A stretch of 64,000 nucleotides of DNA from Dechloromonas sp. CZR5 (GCF_008711155.1 NZ_VUYQ01000001.1:620001-684000), one strand, 5' to 3'. Positions 27,801 through 39,100 are shown, counted from the stretch's first letter. The notes: generated from the letters alone by a model not told the origin. A program made the numbers and translations.

Positions 27801-27904
27801 AGCAACGTTGCATTGATCAACAAGATGCCGATCCATAACGAACGGCGGAAACGTGAATCGAATCCCCGCGCGGGGTAATCCTTCTTGTAAGTGGGGCGCT
27901 TCAC
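24827..27904 (-). CDS. hybrid sensor histidine kinase (Cache-PAS-PAS-HK-REC)
   Basis: Membrane sensor of 1025 residues. Transmembrane helices lie at about 22-41 and 300-322 and flank a periplasmic Cache-like sensor. Two PAS domains follow (about 360-480 and 510-630), then HisKA with the phospho-His in [15 protein letters not shown], an ATPase domain (GTGLGLVISQRLLELMGG) and a receiver (ILAVDDESINR, phospho-Asp in LILMDLQMPG). The output partner is not adjacent. Its position between the cytochrome and exaC operons suggests it senses something linked to alcohol oxidation, as hybrid kinases do in the exa/erc systems of pseudomonads. Confidence 0.9.
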   Translation of the reverse strand: MKRPTYKKDYPARGFDSRFRRSLWIGILLINATLLLFGIWVLRDRTMASEEQANRQAENYARILEGSIAGTFQKIDLALATVVDEIESDAQEGTNHDDHPLDLLTMLGKHVPETLGLRVSDADGRIWHVAASPSAPLPRVPVDISDRPHFLNLKLAGPHAGLFVSEPMLGKISNQMIIALARRHNKPDGSFGGIVYAAIPVSYFVDRLSQLDLGPRGNSGLWTRTTLIARYAKADPNGARSGATTPSQRLGELLASEVGEAKYRAVSGIDGIERNYQFRKLGDYPIHLVIGLARDDYMEEMRRELLTPMSIVLALMIGTLLLAWELSRSLDRQAGAQRQMSQLNGALRQQHQETEAAKQRSELILGAAGDGICGIDLEGRITFINPAARSMLGWESDEGIGLSLHEATHHHRPDGSAYPLDECPIRTTLNDGIPRTVDEDVYWRKDGSSFPVEYTVSSLRVEGKTIGAVNVFRDISERLHTERELEEHRNNLAALVAARTAALLETEAKASMILNSSADGLYGIDPEGIIRFANPAACAILGYADPEQMVGRSAHALLHHSHRDGSHYSPDDCPSYRSLRTGAEVRVTDEVYWRADGKPIPVIYATHPMTKDGEIVGAVTSFIDASQQQATNEARERALRAAEQLARTRSEFIANMSHEIRTPLNGVMGFAAIGMRHIDNPVKAGDAFAKINASGKRLLGVINDILDFSKIEAGKMQVHLARFDIHTIIRQSVELLEDRIHAKGLSLTVDLASDLPAACMGDEMRIRQVLLNVLSNAVKFTESGSVALSVGQENGQLVFTTLDTGIGMSRKQLANLFTPFYQADSSSSRKYGGTGLGLVISQRLLELMGGDISIDSTLGQGTRTIFRIPLTQSDDLTSESPRQPENTMTADTQALVGLSILAVDDESINRLVLEEILSVAGARVTLAEGGQEAVDCVRQTGPRGFDLILMDLQMPGLGGYAATEIIRQLAPDIPIIAQTAHAFAVERERCLAAGMKAHLAKPFDPEELIDIVRQVAARPASANDA

Positions 27905-28130
27905 CGTGTCATCCCTTGTCGGCGCGATACGCCATCATTTCGCGCGATCTATCAGAGTATTCTCATTTTATGGTGCGATGTCAGTATGTCATTGATTAAA
28001 ACCAAAGTCATAGAATGTCTGCATCAATCGGGCGAGGGATGTTGTTTGCCTGCAATGGCGCGGTGTTTCGCACTTCTGGGGCATTGGGAGGCGATGCGAG
28101 CGGGCGTTGTGCTTGCCGGTCCGCACGGCT
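27905..28130. other. upstream region of the hybrid kinase
   Basis: AT-rich promoter region with no gene. TTGATTAAAACCAA at 27992-28005 is one mismatch from the FNR box TTGAT-N4-ATCAA and lies about 90 bases upstream of the kinase start. Nothing else is recognised. Confidence 0.35.
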
Positions 28131-28158
28131 AAAAAAAACCGGGCGCGTGGCCCGGTTT
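28131..28158 (-). terminator. terminator of the exaC-DUF779-cytochrome operon
   Basis: Read on the minus strand: AAACCGGGC stem (9 bp), 5-base loop, then a run of eight T. It is a textbook rho-independent terminator 90 bases after the cytochrome c stop. Confidence 0.9.
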
Positions 28159-28246
28159 CCGAGGTTTCCCATCCAATGGCTGGTGCCATTCTGCTGGACG
28201 AGGGGGCTGTTCTCCCGGAATCTTGAAAGCGGATGCCGGGTTTCCG

Positions 28247-28579
28247 TCAGTCCAGCGAGAGAATCCACTGGATGGCGGCCTTCAGATCGTCGTCGCCGAT
28301 CTTGTCGGCGGGGTGCGGGATCATCGGCACTTCGCCCCAGTTGCCCTTGCCGCCTTCGCGGACCTTGCCGAACAGCAGGGCAGGCGCCTTGGCGTCGCCC
28401 CTGTATTTGGCGGCGACTTCCTTGTAGGCCGGCCCGACGCGCTTCTGGTCGACGGCGTGGCAGGCCACGCAGCGCGCCTTCTTGACGATGGCTTCCGAGG
28501 CCTGGACCGAGGGCGTGGCGATCAGGACGGCCGCTGCGGCCAGGCCGAGCAGCAGCGCGTTTTGCAGTTGCTGGTTCAT
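28247..28579 (-). CDS. small c-type cytochrome (c551/c552-like)
   Basis: Periplasmic monohaem cytochrome of 110 residues. The signal peptide ends at VQA-SEA, haem is at C37-V-A-C40-H41, and the axial Met is probably in WGEVPMIPHP. Its size and sequence (VGPAYKEVAAKY, then AAIQWILSLD at the end) match the class I c551/c8 family, electron carriers to terminal oxidases or nitrite reductase. It is third in the exaC operon, 15 bases after the DUF779 gene, and may collect electrons from alcohol oxidation. Confidence 0.9.
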   Translation of the reverse strand: MNQQLQNALLLGLAAAAVLIATPSVQASEAIVKKARCVACHAVDQKRVGPAYKEVAAKYRGDAKAPALLFGKVREGGKGNWGEVPMIPHPADKIGDDDLKAAIQWILSLD

Positions 28580-28594
28580 GAATGTTTCCTTGGA

Positions 28595-28966
28595 TTAAAC
28601 GAGACCGGCCGCCTGCAGTTCGGCCCATTCGGCATCGGTGAACAGCCGCGAGCGGGTGTGGAAAGCCTTGCCGGTATTGCCTTCGAGCGAGAAGGTGCCG
28701 CCTGATCCGTCGATCACGTCGATGATCAGTTGCGTGTGCTTCCAGTACTCGTATTGCGAGGCGCTGATGTAGAAGGGGACGCCGCCGATTTCGCCCAGAT
28801 GGACATCGTAGGGGCCGATGGTCAGGTCGGTGGGCAGATAGCAGTTGGCGGCGCTGTTGTCGCAGCAGCCGCCGGACTGGTGGAACATCAGTTCAGGTCC
28901 GTACTGTTGTTTCAGGAGGGCGATCAGTTCCAGCGTGGCCGGGGTGGCGATGACGCGGTCAACCAT
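28595..28966 (-). CDS. DUF779 protein
   Basis: Cytoplasmic protein of 123 residues with the DUF779 pattern: LMFHQSGGCCDNSAANCY (Cys-rich, possible metal site), GEIGGVPFYISASQYEYW and SLEGNTGKAFHTRSRLF. DUF779 genes commonly follow acetaldehyde dehydrogenase genes; the function is unknown. ATG 28966 follows GGGGAG. Between it and exaC lies a hairpin with a T-run, which may lower its expression relative to exaC. Confidence 0.9.
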   Translation of the reverse strand: MVDRVIATPATLELIALLKQQYGPELMFHQSGGCCDNSAANCYLPTDLTIGPYDVHLGEIGGVPFYISASQYEYWKHTQLIIDVIDGSGGTFSLEGNTGKAFHTRSRLFTDAEWAELQAAGLV

Positions 28967-28990
28967 GTTCTTCTCCCCAGAATGAATCCG

Positions 28991-29015
28991 AAAAAGGGGG
29001 GCGGTTGCCCGCCCC
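28991..29015 (-). terminator. hairpin with T-run between exaC and the DUF779 gene
   Basis: On the minus strand a 7-bp GC stem (28998-29004 with 29009-29015) is followed by TTTTT. It lies inside the operon, so it probably acts as a partial terminator or mRNA processing/stability element. Confidence 0.6.
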
Positions 29016-29127
29016 GTGAATTGCCCGCAAAACAAGGGGCCGTGGAGGAGATGCTCTGAGGCGCCGTCCAGGCGCCGCCATGCCCCGGGATAAGGGCGTG
29101 GCAGCCGGGCGGCGCTGGATTGCTTGC

Positions 29128-30648
<1,521 letters not shown>

Positions 30649-30751
30649 GTTTGTCTCCTGTTTTCTGGATGGGAGTTGCGAACGGTTAACTCGAAGCCGG
30701 CAGACTTGTCTTGCGGACTGGGGATCTGCGATGACTTGTGCCAGATAAGGC

Positions 30752-30766
30752 GCATGGGGCATGCCA
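30752..30766 (-). promoter_or_regulatory. sigma-54 promoter of exaC
   Basis: On the minus strand TGGCATGCCCCATGC keeps the invariant GG-N10-GC spacing and matches TGGCAC-N5-TTGC with two mismatches. The transcription start would be near 30741, leaving a leader of about 90 bases. Confidence 0.65.
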
Positions 30767-30864
30767 ACCCGCCGGCGCCTGCCGGTGTATATGAAAAATT
30801 GCTATTTTTCAGTGGGTTGCACTTTGTTTTCGGCGGACCTTTCGCCCCGGCGTTGTTCGTCGAT

Positions 30865-30900
30865 TGTTGCTCGATGGAGCATTTGTTTCAAAATGGAGCA
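30865..30900. promoter_or_regulatory. tandem activator sites upstream of exaC
   Basis: Two 17-bp dyads, TGTTGCTCGATGGAGCA (30865-30881) and TGTTTCAAAATGGAGCA (30884-30900), are 19 bp apart. They lie 100-135 bp upstream of the -24/-12 element, as expected for sigma-54 enhancers. Both end in TGGAGCA. The outer halves also form TGTTGCTC...GAGCAACA, a perfect 8-bp inverted repeat. Confidence 0.6.
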
Positions 30901-30906
30901 ACAGCC

Positions 30907-30966
30907 ATGAAGCTTGCGTATTTGTTTGTTTTGGCGATTCTGGTTGCGCCCATTGCCGCCCGGTGA
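30907..30966 (+). CDS. possible 19-residue hydrophobic peptide
   Basis: ATG 30907 opens a 19-codon frame encoding [19 protein letters not shown], which resembles a bare signal peptide or membrane-inserted small protein. GGAG lies 8 bases upstream, inside the second activator dyad. It ends 55 bases before the hybrid kinase start. It could be a leader peptide for the kinase gene or a real small protein; no family is known to me. Confidence 0.35.
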   Translation: MKLAYLFVLAILVAPIAAR

Positions 30967-31021
30967 GAGCATGTCGCTTGCTCCAAGAGCGGGCGATAAC
31001 AACAATGAAAAGGATCTGTTC

Positions 31022-33544
31022 ATGAACTGGTCGGGGGCCGGGATTCGCGTCATCCGTGGCAGAGGGCTGAAGCTCCGGTTGTGGATTCTGGCGTTGCTGC
31101 CCATGGCGGCCTTGCCGGTACTCGCGGCCTTCCTGATCCTGGTTGGCCATTACTCGGGCGAACGCTTGCTGCAAAATCAGGTGCAGGCCGACCTCGCAGT
31201 TACCCATGACCATCTGCACTATATCCAGACTGAAGCGCTGGCTTCGCTGACGTCTCTCGCCAATTCGCCCAGGATCCTTGGCCTGGTGGAAGGCAAGAAC
31301 AATGACATTTCGCTGAACGAGGTGCTCGCGTCGCGGCAGGAAAACATCGGTTTCGATTTTCTCGCGGTGCTCGATGGCGAAGGCAAGGTCGTTGGCGCCA
31401 GCGAAGGATTCCAGGCCGGCGAATCCTATGTCGAGATGCCGCTCGTTCGCGACGCGCTGTCCGGAGGTGGCCGCATTTCGGGACTGGAGGCCGTATCGGC
31501 CGATACCCTGAAACGATTGTCCGCTGCGCTTCCTGCACGTGCCCGGCTGGAGGTGTTCGATACACCGCTGGCAACGCCCAGCGCCGTCACTGTTGAATCT
31601 CGGGGCCTGCTCGTTGTTGGCGCCGCGTCCATGCCCGAGGGCGCGAGCAAGCATCGATTCGTGGTGGTGGGTGGTTTTCTGCTGAATCGGCACACCCGGT
31701 TCGTCGATTACCTGGCGCAGATCGGCTCGGCCGGCCAACTGCGCAGCATGGGGATTTCGGAAACGGTAACCTTGTTCCTTGGCGATGTGCGTATCGCCAC
31801 GACCGTGCGACGTCAGGATGGCGAGCGGGCGGTAGGGACGCGGGTATCGCAGGCCGTCAAGGAACAGGTGCTCGATCGGGGCGAGCCCTGGTTGAGCCGT
31901 GCATTTGTCGTGAACCATTGGGCCGTGACGGCCTACGATTCCATCCTGGATTACTCGGGAAAGCGTATCGGCATGCTCTACGTCGGTATTCCGGAAGCGC
32001 CGTTCGTGGACTTCCGCTGGAAGGTGCTCGGGGTGCTGGTCGTGTTGCTTGCCGTGATTTCGTTGCTCGCCACCTTGCTCAGCTGGCGTTTGGCGCACGG
32101 CATCATCGAGCCGCTGGGGCGTCTCGAGTCGGCCATGCGGGCCGTCCACAAAGGGGAACTGTCGGTGCGGGTCGGTCCCATGCCGGGAGACAATGAGCTG
32201 GGGCGCCTCGGGGCCCTGTTTGATCAGTTGCTCGACACCATCGGACGGCAAACGTCCGATTTGCGCCGCTGGGGCGAGGATCTCGACGAAAAGGTCGCGC
32301 AGCGAACCCGCGATCTGGCAGCTGCCAACGAGCAACTCGCCGCCGCCCGCAAGCTGGCCGAAGATGCAAATACCACCAAGAGCGCCTTTCTGGCGACCAT
32401 GAGCCATGAAATACGCACCCCGCTCAATGCCATTACCGGCATGGTGCACCTGCTGCGCCGCGAATCCCTGCCCGAGACCGTGCGGAACAAGCTGAACGCA
32501 GTCGGGATCGCCAGCCAGCATTTGCTCGAAATCATCAGCGCCATTCTCGACTTGTCGAAGATCGAGGCCGGGAAGCTGAGCCTGGAGGTGGTGGCGTTCA
32601 ACCTTAACGAACTCGTGAGACATATCGTCAGCATTTTTGCCTTGCAGGCGAAAGCCAAGGGACTGGACCTGGTTGCCGACGCGGCGCTCGGCGATGCGCT
32701 CGTGCTGGGCGACCCGACCCGGGTCAAGCAGATCGTGATGAACTTCGTTTCCAACGCCATCAAGTTCACCGAGCGGGGCGGCGTCGCCATTCGCCTGCGC
32801 ACCCTGGATGAAGATGCACAGACGGTGACCGTGCGTGTCGAGGTGCAGGACAGCGGGATCGGGATTGCCGCCGACGTGCAGGGCAGGCTGTTCAACGCTT
32901 TCGAGCAGGCGGACAATTCGACGACCCGTCAATATGGTGGAACCGGCCTCGGGCTGACTATATCCAGAAAGCTGGCGGCCTTGATGGGCGGGCAGGTCGG
33001 GGTCGATAGCATCCCCGGCGAGGGCAGCGTTTTCTGGTTTGTCGTGTCGCTGCGCAAGGCCGGCGAGGAGGGTGTCGACCTGCCGTGCGGCAGCCTGTCG
33101 CAAGTACGTGAAATGCTGGGCGGAACCTATGCCGGAGCCAGGATACTGGTGGTCGACGACGAACCGATCAATCGGGAAATTTCGCAGGAAATCCTCAGCG
33201 AAATCGGTTTCGAAGTCGATACGGCCGCCGATGGTGAGGAGGCTGTTTCGCTCGCCACCGGCAAGCCTTACGACCTGATCCTGATGGACATGCAGATGCC
33301 CCGCATGGACGGCCTGGAGGCCACGCGGCAAATCCGCAAGTGCCAGCCCGGGCTGGCTTTACCCATCCTGGCCATGACGGCCAACGCCTTTTCCGAGGAC
33401 AAGGCACGCTGCCTGGAGGCCGGGATGAACGACTTCATCAGCAAGCCGGTCGAACCCGAGCTGCTCTTCAGGCTTCTGCTGAGGTGGCTTGCGGCCGGAA
33501 GGGGGGAGTCCGGCGTGTCGGAGAGGAATCACCTGCCAAGGTGA
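31022..33544 (+). CDS. hybrid sensor histidine kinase (dCache-HAMP-HK-REC)
   Basis: Membrane sensor of 840 residues. Helices at about 20-44 and 340-362 enclose a periplasmic double-Cache-like domain (ends [19 protein letters not shown]). A HAMP domain, coiled coil, HisKA ([19 protein letters not shown]), ATPase ([18 protein letters not shown]) and a C-terminal receiver ([11 protein letters not shown], phospho-Asp in [13 protein letters not shown]) follow. AAGGA before ATG 31022 supports this start; ATG 30971 would add 17 residues without a good ribosome binding site. No response regulator is adjacent. It is divergent from exaC, across the sigma-54 control region. Confidence 0.9.
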   Translation: MNWSGAGIRVIRGRGLKLRLWILALLPMAALPVLAAFLILVGHYSGERLLQNQVQADLAVTHDHLHYIQTEALASLTSLANSPRILGLVEGKNNDISLNEVLASRQENIGFDFLAVLDGEGKVVGASEGFQAGESYVEMPLVRDALSGGGRISGLEAVSADTLKRLSAALPARARLEVFDTPLATPSAVTVESRGLLVVGAASMPEGASKHRFVVVGGFLLNRHTRFVDYLAQIGSAGQLRSMGISETVTLFLGDVRIATTVRRQDGERAVGTRVSQAVKEQVLDRGEPWLSRAFVVNHWAVTAYDSILDYSGKRIGMLYVGIPEAPFVDFRWKVLGVLVVLLAVISLLATLLSWRLAHGIIEPLGRLESAMRAVHKGELSVRVGPMPGDNELGRLGALFDQLLDTIGRQTSDLRRWGEDLDEKVAQRTRDLAAANEQLAAARKLAEDANTTKSAFLATMSHEIRTPLNAITGMVHLLRRESLPETVRNKLNAVGIASQHLLEIISAILDLSKIEAGKLSLEVVAFNLNELVRHIVSIFALQAKAKGLDLVADAALGDALVLGDPTRVKQIVMNFVSNAIKFTERGGVAIRLRTLDEDAQTVTVRVEVQDSGIGIAADVQGRLFNAFEQADNSTTRQYGGTGLGLTISRKLAALMGGQVGVDSIPGEGSVFWFVVSLRKAGEEGVDLPCGSLSQVREMLGGTYAGARILVVDDEPINREISQEILSEIGFEVDTAADGEEAVSLATGKPYDLILMDMQMPRMDGLEATRQIRKCQPGLALPILAMTANAFSEDKARCLEAGMNDFISKPVEPELLFRLLLRWLAAGRGESGVSERNHLPR

Positions 33545-33555
33545 TCGGAGCCCCG

Positions 33556-33586
33556 GAGCAAAGTTGCACTCAAGTGCGGTTTGCTC
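33556..33586. terminator. nested hairpin between convergent genes
   Basis: GAGCAAA (33556-33562) pairs with TTTGCTC (33580-33586), and GCAC/GTGC pair inside it around TCAA. It lies between the convergent hybrid kinase and lipase-like genes, without a T-run. Confidence 0.45.
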
Positions 33587-33611
33587 GGGACAGGGCAGGC
33601 AGTAGCCGGCG

Positions 33612-34853
33612 TCACCTTGCCTCGAGCAGGCGGTTGATATATCCAAGTACCTCCACTGCATCGAGAATGGACATGTGATCCTCATCGAAACCGCGGACGC
33701 TGGCAGCCTGATTCTGGGCTTCGGGCCGCAACTGACTGCTCAGCGAAACGGTGCCGTCGCTACTTCCGCTTCCGACCACTGCGTTGTTGCGGTACCCGAA
33801 GAGCAAGTGGTGCGCTACCCCGGCCGGTGGCGGTTCGGCAAACAATGTTCGCAAAAAGCGGCTGCTGGGAACCATGCTGCGCCAGACCGGGATGACGGCC
33901 GGTGCGTAGTCCACGCCGCTACGCGCCGCTTCATGTCCGCCAAATGGCGAGGAAATGGAGATGAACGATCGCAGGTAGCGGCAGGTATCCGTTCCGGCGC
34001 AGGTTTTGAGGTAGCCTCGGCTGACCAGCCCTCCCATGCTGTGGGCGACGATGTGCAGGTCATTGAAGCCATAGCGGTGATGGAGTTCGCTCAACAGGCC
34101 GAACATGCCGTCTCCCATGGCGGAGAGTTCGAATCCCGATGGGTAGTACAACACCCAGGGCTGAAATCTGCTGCGATCCAGACTGCCTGCAAGCATGGCA
34201 AAGCTGCGAGGCGAGCCGTTGATGCCGTGCACGAACAGGACCGGTGTTTTCCCGGGGGCGTATTCATCGAGGAAATACACCCCGGCATAGCCTTCTTTCA
34301 TGAAACGCCAGGGCTGCCACAGGCCTATTCCCGCGATGTCGTCGTCGAAGCGTGGATCGCCGAGGTGAGCCGGGGTACCGAGTTGGACATCGATGCTTCC
34401 GGAGTCTGCGCCGCGCAGGTCGAACAGATTGCCGAAGGCGGGCAATGGCCGCTCGGCTCGGGGCGTCAGTGTCAGTTTCAGGTTTTCGATCTGGGCGCCG
34501 GCACCAAAGCTCTCCGGCAAGCGAAGCCAGGCATGCGGTTCGCTCTCCTGAAACTGAAAGTCGTTGTTGAGATCGTTGAAGGCGAAGAGGTAGCGTGAAA
34601 CACCCCGGGTGAACAGCGAAAAGGCGCCAGCCCGCTCATAGACACGATAGGTATGGACATGCGCCGAATCGGGTTTCTCGAGCGTAACCAGAACGATGGG
34701 GCAGTCCGGGCACGACTCGGACAGTGCCTCGCCCGCGATGCGTCCAAGTTGCGAGCGCGACTCCTGCATGTCCTTGTGCAAGGCAGAGAAGTTCGTGCAG
34801 CCTGCCATGCTGAAAAATAGTAGTAAGGCCCACTGCCGAATCACAGTTTCCAT
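33612..34853 (-). CDS. lipase-like alpha/beta-hydrolase lipoprotein
   Basis: Predicted lipoprotein of 413 residues: a hydrophobic start with lipobox SMAGC (lipidated Cys19). The hydrolase domain (about 195-410) has oxyanion-region FVHGINGSP, nucleophile Ser272 in AHSMGG, and candidate acid and His in GSSDGTVS and DEDHMSIL. The family resembles triacylglycerol-lipase-like envelope hydrolases; the substrate is unknown. At ATG 34853 the GGGAG abuts the start, so the GTG at 34844 with better spacing may be the true start. Divergent from the RND operon. Confidence 0.8.
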   Translation of the reverse strand: METVIRQWALLLFFSMAGCTNFSALHKDMQESRSQLGRIAGEALSESCPDCPIVLVTLEKPDSAHVHTYRVYERAGAFSLFTRGVSRYLFAFNDLNNDFQFQESEPHAWLRLPESFGAGAQIENLKLTLTPRAERPLPAFGNLFDLRGADSGSIDVQLGTPAHLGDPRFDDDIAGIGLWQPWRFMKEGYAGVYFLDEYAPGKTPVLFVHGINGSPRSFAMLAGSLDRSRFQPWVLYYPSGFELSAMGDGMFGLLSELHHRYGFNDLHIVAHSMGGLVSRGYLKTCAGTDTCRYLRSFISISSPFGGHEAARSGVDYAPAVIPVWRSMVPSSRFLRTLFAEPPPAGVAHHLLFGYRNNAVVGSGSSDGTVSLSSQLRPEAQNQAASVRGFDEDHMSILDAVEVLGYINRLLEAR

Positions 34854-35013
34854 CTCCCTTGACGGTTCGTTTCTCGATTCATGGCATGTCGCAAGAATAC
34901 AGCGCTGCCCGTCGAATCCGTTTTTCCGCAAGAGGAAAGTACGAATGACATTGTCGGCAGTGTGGTATTTTCGTATTCAGCTTGCTTATCAACGCTCGTT
35001 GGAGTTAATGACC

Positions 35014-36141
35014 ATGTCCCGACCGCTCAAGGTGCGTGCATGTACAGGCCCCCTCGTCGTCGCTGCGCTGCTTGGCCTCGCCGCCTGCAAGGAAGAGGCG
35101 AAGCCGACGGCCCCCCGGGTTCCCGAGGTGGTTGTCGAAACCGTGGTCGCTCAGACCACCCCGCTGACCGTTGATCTGGTTGCCGAAATCAGGGCTTATC
35201 GCGAAGTCGATCTCTATCCGCGTGTCTCGGGGCAGATCGTCAGGCAGAATTTCAAGCCGGGCCAGAAAGTTCGCGAGGGCGAGTTGTTGTTCAGTATCGA
35301 CCCCCGCGCCTACGACGAAGCCATCATTGACGCCCAGGCCAAGCTGGCCGAAGCTGAGGCTGTTCTTGCCCGTGCCCGTCAGGATGTGACGCGCTACGCG
35401 CCCCTGCTCCCCGACAATGCCATCCCGCGCCAGACCTACGATCAGGCTGTCGCTTCCGAGCAGCAGAATGCCGCCGTCGTCAAGGCGCGCCGGGCGGCGC
35501 TTGAAAAGGTCCGGCTCGACCGTTCGTACGCCGATGTGCGCTCGCCCATCGCCGGCCAGGTCGGCCTGCAGAAAATCGAGGTCGGCGGCTTGGCCAGTGC
35601 CGGGCAAACGGTTCTGGCGACGGTGTCCACTCTTGACCCGGTGGTCGCCTATTTCAGCATTCCGGAAGTGGATTACATCGCATTTGCCCGACGTCACCTT
35701 TCGGTCAAGAAAGACGGGAAATCGCCCATCGCCTTGCTGCTTGCCGATGGCAGCACCTATGCCCAAAGCGGCACGCTGGATTTTGCCGATCGCGCCCTGG
35801 ACGCAGCGACGGGCACCCTGACCCTGCGCGCCGTCTTCCCCAATCCCGAGGGGCTGTTGCGGCCAGGCATGAACACACGGGTACGCATCGTGTATGAAGT
35901 GGCGCAGAACGCTTTGCTGATACCGCAGAAGGCCGTCACCGAGCTGTTGGGCAAGCGGTTCGCCAGTGTTGTTGGCGCCGGCGACAAGGTCGAGCAGCGG
36001 CCGATCAAGACCGGCGCGCGCATTGGAGAAAAATGGTTGGTCGAGGATGGCCTGAAAGCCGGCGAAATCATCGTTGTCGATGGGTTGCAGAAGGCTCAAC
36101 CGGGCACCGTCGTCAAGCCGCTCGCCGCAACCAGGCCGTAA
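35014..36141 (+). CDS. RND efflux periplasmic adaptor (MexA/AcrA type)
   Basis: Membrane fusion lipoprotein of 375 residues with lipobox LLGLAAC (Cys25). Order: lipoyl half (EIRAYREVDLYPRVSGQIVRQNFKPGQKVREGELLFSIDP), a short hairpin (AQAKLAEAEAVLARARQDV), second lipoyl half (DVRSPIAGQVGLQKIEVGGL), beta-barrel and membrane-proximal domain. ATG 35014 has GGAG 9 bases upstream; ATG 35008 is too close to it. It is first of a three-gene tripartite pump operon. No local repressor gene is visible. Confidence 0.92.
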   Translation: MSRPLKVRACTGPLVVAALLGLAACKEEAKPTAPRVPEVVVETVVAQTTPLTVDLVAEIRAYREVDLYPRVSGQIVRQNFKPGQKVREGELLFSIDPRAYDEAIIDAQAKLAEAEAVLARARQDVTRYAPLLPDNAIPRQTYDQAVASEQQNAAVVKARRAALEKVRLDRSYADVRSPIAGQVGLQKIEVGGLASAGQTVLATVSTLDPVVAYFSIPEVDYIAFARRHLSVKKDGKSPIALLLADGSTYAQSGTLDFADRALDAATGTLTLRAVFPNPEGLLRPGMNTRVRIVYEVAQNALLIPQKAVTELLGKRFASVVGAGDKVEQRPIKTGARIGEKWLVEDGLKAGEIIVVDGLQKAQPGTVVKPLAATRP

Positions 36142-36150
36142 GGGGGCGCC

Positions 36151-39100
36151 ATGGCCAGGTTTTTCATCTTCAGGCCGGTATTCGCGATTGTCACGGCCAT
36201 CGTCCTGACGCTGGCCGGCATCATCGCCGGCCTCGGTCTGCCAATTGCCCAGTACCCGCAAATCACCCTGCCCACCATCCGGGTCAGCGCCATTTACCCC
36301 GGTGCCAGCGCGGAGGTTGTCGAGCAGGCGCTGGCACAACCCATCGAGGAGCAGGTGAACGGCGTGGAGGGCATGCTCTACATGAGCTCGCGTTCTGCCG
36401 GCAACGGTGGCTACAACCTCGACATCACCTTTGGCCTGGGAACCGATGCCGACATCGCTGCCGTGCAGGTCCAGAACCGTGCTTCGCAGGCCAATGCCCG
36501 CCTGCCGTCGGAAGCGATTTCAGCCGGCATCACCACCAAGAAGCAGACGCCGGACGTGCTGATGTACGTAGCGCTGGTGTCGCCCAACGGCACCTATGAC
36601 GAACTGTTCCTGTCGAATTACGCGACGATCAACATCGTCGAGGCGATCAAGCGGATCAAGGGCGTGGGCAATGTCAGCCTGTTCGGTGCCGAATTCGGCA
36701 TGCGCCTCTGGCTGAGGCCGGACCGGATGGCCAGTCTGGGTGTGACGCCCCACGACGTCTATCGTGCCATCCAGGAGCAGAACGCCCAGGCGCCGGCCGG
36801 GCAGGTGGGCCAGATGCCTGCCCCCAAGACCCAGCAGTTCCAGTATGGCATCGAGGTGCGCGGCCGGCTGGCCGAAGTGAGCGAGTTCGAGGAAGTCATC
36901 GTGCGGGCCAAACCGGATGGTTCGTTCGTCCGTCTTCGCGATATTGCCCGCGTCGAGCTGGGTGCCAAGGATTACGTCTTCCAGTCGCGCCTGAACGGCC
37001 AGCCGGCTGCCGCTTTCTCGGTCAATCTGACGCCGGATGCCAGCGCCATCGAAACGGCCGATCTCATCAATGCCGAGCTGAAGCGGCTGTCGACATCCTT
37101 CCCGGCTGATATGCGCTACGACATGGTGCTCGACAACACCGTGTTCGTGAAGGCTTCGCTGGAAGAGGTCAAGCACACCTTCATCGAAGCCCTGGTGCTG
37201 GTGCTGGTGGTGGTTTTCCTGTTTCTGCAGAGCGGGCGTGCGACGGTCATCCCGATGCTCGCCGTGCCGGTTTCGCTGGTCGGCACCTTTGCCGCCTTCA
37301 CCCTGCTCGGCTTCACCATCAACACACTGACCCTGTTCGGCATGGTGCTCGCCATCGGTATCGTCGTCGATGACGCCATCGTGGTGGTCGAGGCGGTCGA
37401 GCACCATATGGAGCACAGTGGCCTGAACGCCCGGGATGCGACGCTGCGGGCCATGGAAGAAGTGTCCGGGCCGGTTGTCGCCATCGCCCTCATTCTCGCG
37501 GCGGTGTTCGTTCCGGTTGCCTTCCTGGGGGGCATTTCCGGCGTGATGTACAAGCAGTTCGCCATTACCGTCGCCGTATCCACCGGCCTCTCGGCCTTTG
37601 TCGCCCTGTCGCTGACACCCGCTTTGTGCGCCCTGATGCTCAAGCCGAAGGACAAGGAAAAACAGGGCAAGAGCCTTGCCGGCCGTTTCTTCTCGGCATT
37701 CAACCGCGTTTTCGATCGCATTACCGCGGGCTATGGTCGCAAGGTCCAGGGCATGATCCGGCGCAGCCTGCTGTCGCTGGCCCTGCTCGGCATCCTGATC
37801 TTCGCGGCCTTCGGCCTGATGAGTCGGGTGCCCGGCGGCTTCGTGCCGGCGGAGGATCAAGGCTATTTCCTGGGCAGCGTCCAGTTGCCGGCGGCCGCGT
37901 CGCTGAACCGGACACAAGCCGTTACCGAGAAGGTCGATGCCATTCTCAAGGGCTACGAGGCGGTCGACAAGCGGCTGATCATCAATGGCTACAACATCCT
38001 GAACGGTGCGCCCCAATCCGACAGCGCGCTGTTCGTGACCACGCTCAAGCCCTGGTCGGAGCGCGCCGGCGATTCGCTGAAGACTGTCCTGCTCGGCACC
38101 TACATGCAGGGCGTCAAGCTGCCCGATGCCGTCGTGCTCGCCTTCAACCCGCCGCCCATTCCCGGGCTCGGTGCGACCGGCGGCTTCTCGTTCAAGTTGC
38201 AGGACCGTTCGGGAGGAACGCCGCAGGATCTGGCCAAGGTGGCCGATGATTTCATGGCGGTCGCCCGCCAGCGTCCGGAAATCGGCAGCATCTACTCCAA
38301 GTTCGATCCGCGCACGCCTGCCTTCCGGCTGTCCGTCGACCGCGAAAAGGCCAAGAAGCTGGGTGTTCCGGTGTCGGACATCACCAATGCCCTGCAAACC
38401 TTCCTCGGCGGGCTGAATATCAACGACTTCAGCCGTTTTGGCCGCACCTACAAGGTCACCATGCAGGCAGAGCCGGAATATCGCAGCGATATCCAGGGGG
38501 TGGGGCTGTTCCATGTGCGCAATGGCGACAACCAGATGATTCCGCTGTCCACCTTCGTCACGCCGATGCCGATCAGTGCGCCGTCGGTCATGGAGCGCTA
38601 CAACCTGTACCGGACTGCCGAACTCGGCGGCAATCCCGGCCCGGGATACAGTTCGGGCGATGCCATCCGTGCCATGGAAGAGGTGGCGGCAACCACGCTG
38701 CCCTCCGGCTACGGCTTCGAATGGTCGGGTATCAGCCGCCAGGAGAAGGAGTCCGCCGGCAAGGCCCCGGTCGTTTTCGGCCTTGCCATCCTCTTCGTGT
38801 TTCTTTTCCTCGCCGCCCTGTACGAGAGCTGGGCGGTGCCCTTCGCGGTGCTCTTCGCCGTGCCGCTGGGCGTCTTCGGCGCCATGATCGGGCTGTGGGC
38901 GACCGGCCTGAGCAACAACATCTATGCGCAGATCGGCCTGATCCTGCTCATCGGCCTGGCCGCGAAGAACGCCATCCTGATCGTCGAGTTCGCCAAGATG
39001 AAGCGCGATGAGGGACTCGATGCCACCAGTGCTGCCATCGAAGCGGCCAAGCTTCGCCTGCGGCCGATCATCATGACTTCCTTTGCCTTCATCCTCGGCG

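Noticed and set aside
30730..30766. TGGCAC (minus strand, near 30752-30736) as an alternative -24 element
   Set aside because: The nearest GC falls at N11, not N10, so the neighbouring TGGCATGCCCCATGC is the better match.
30809..33331. 840-codon minus-strand open frame opposite the hybrid kinase
   Set aside because: Antisense to an unmistakable HisKA-ATPase-receiver protein and without domains of its own.
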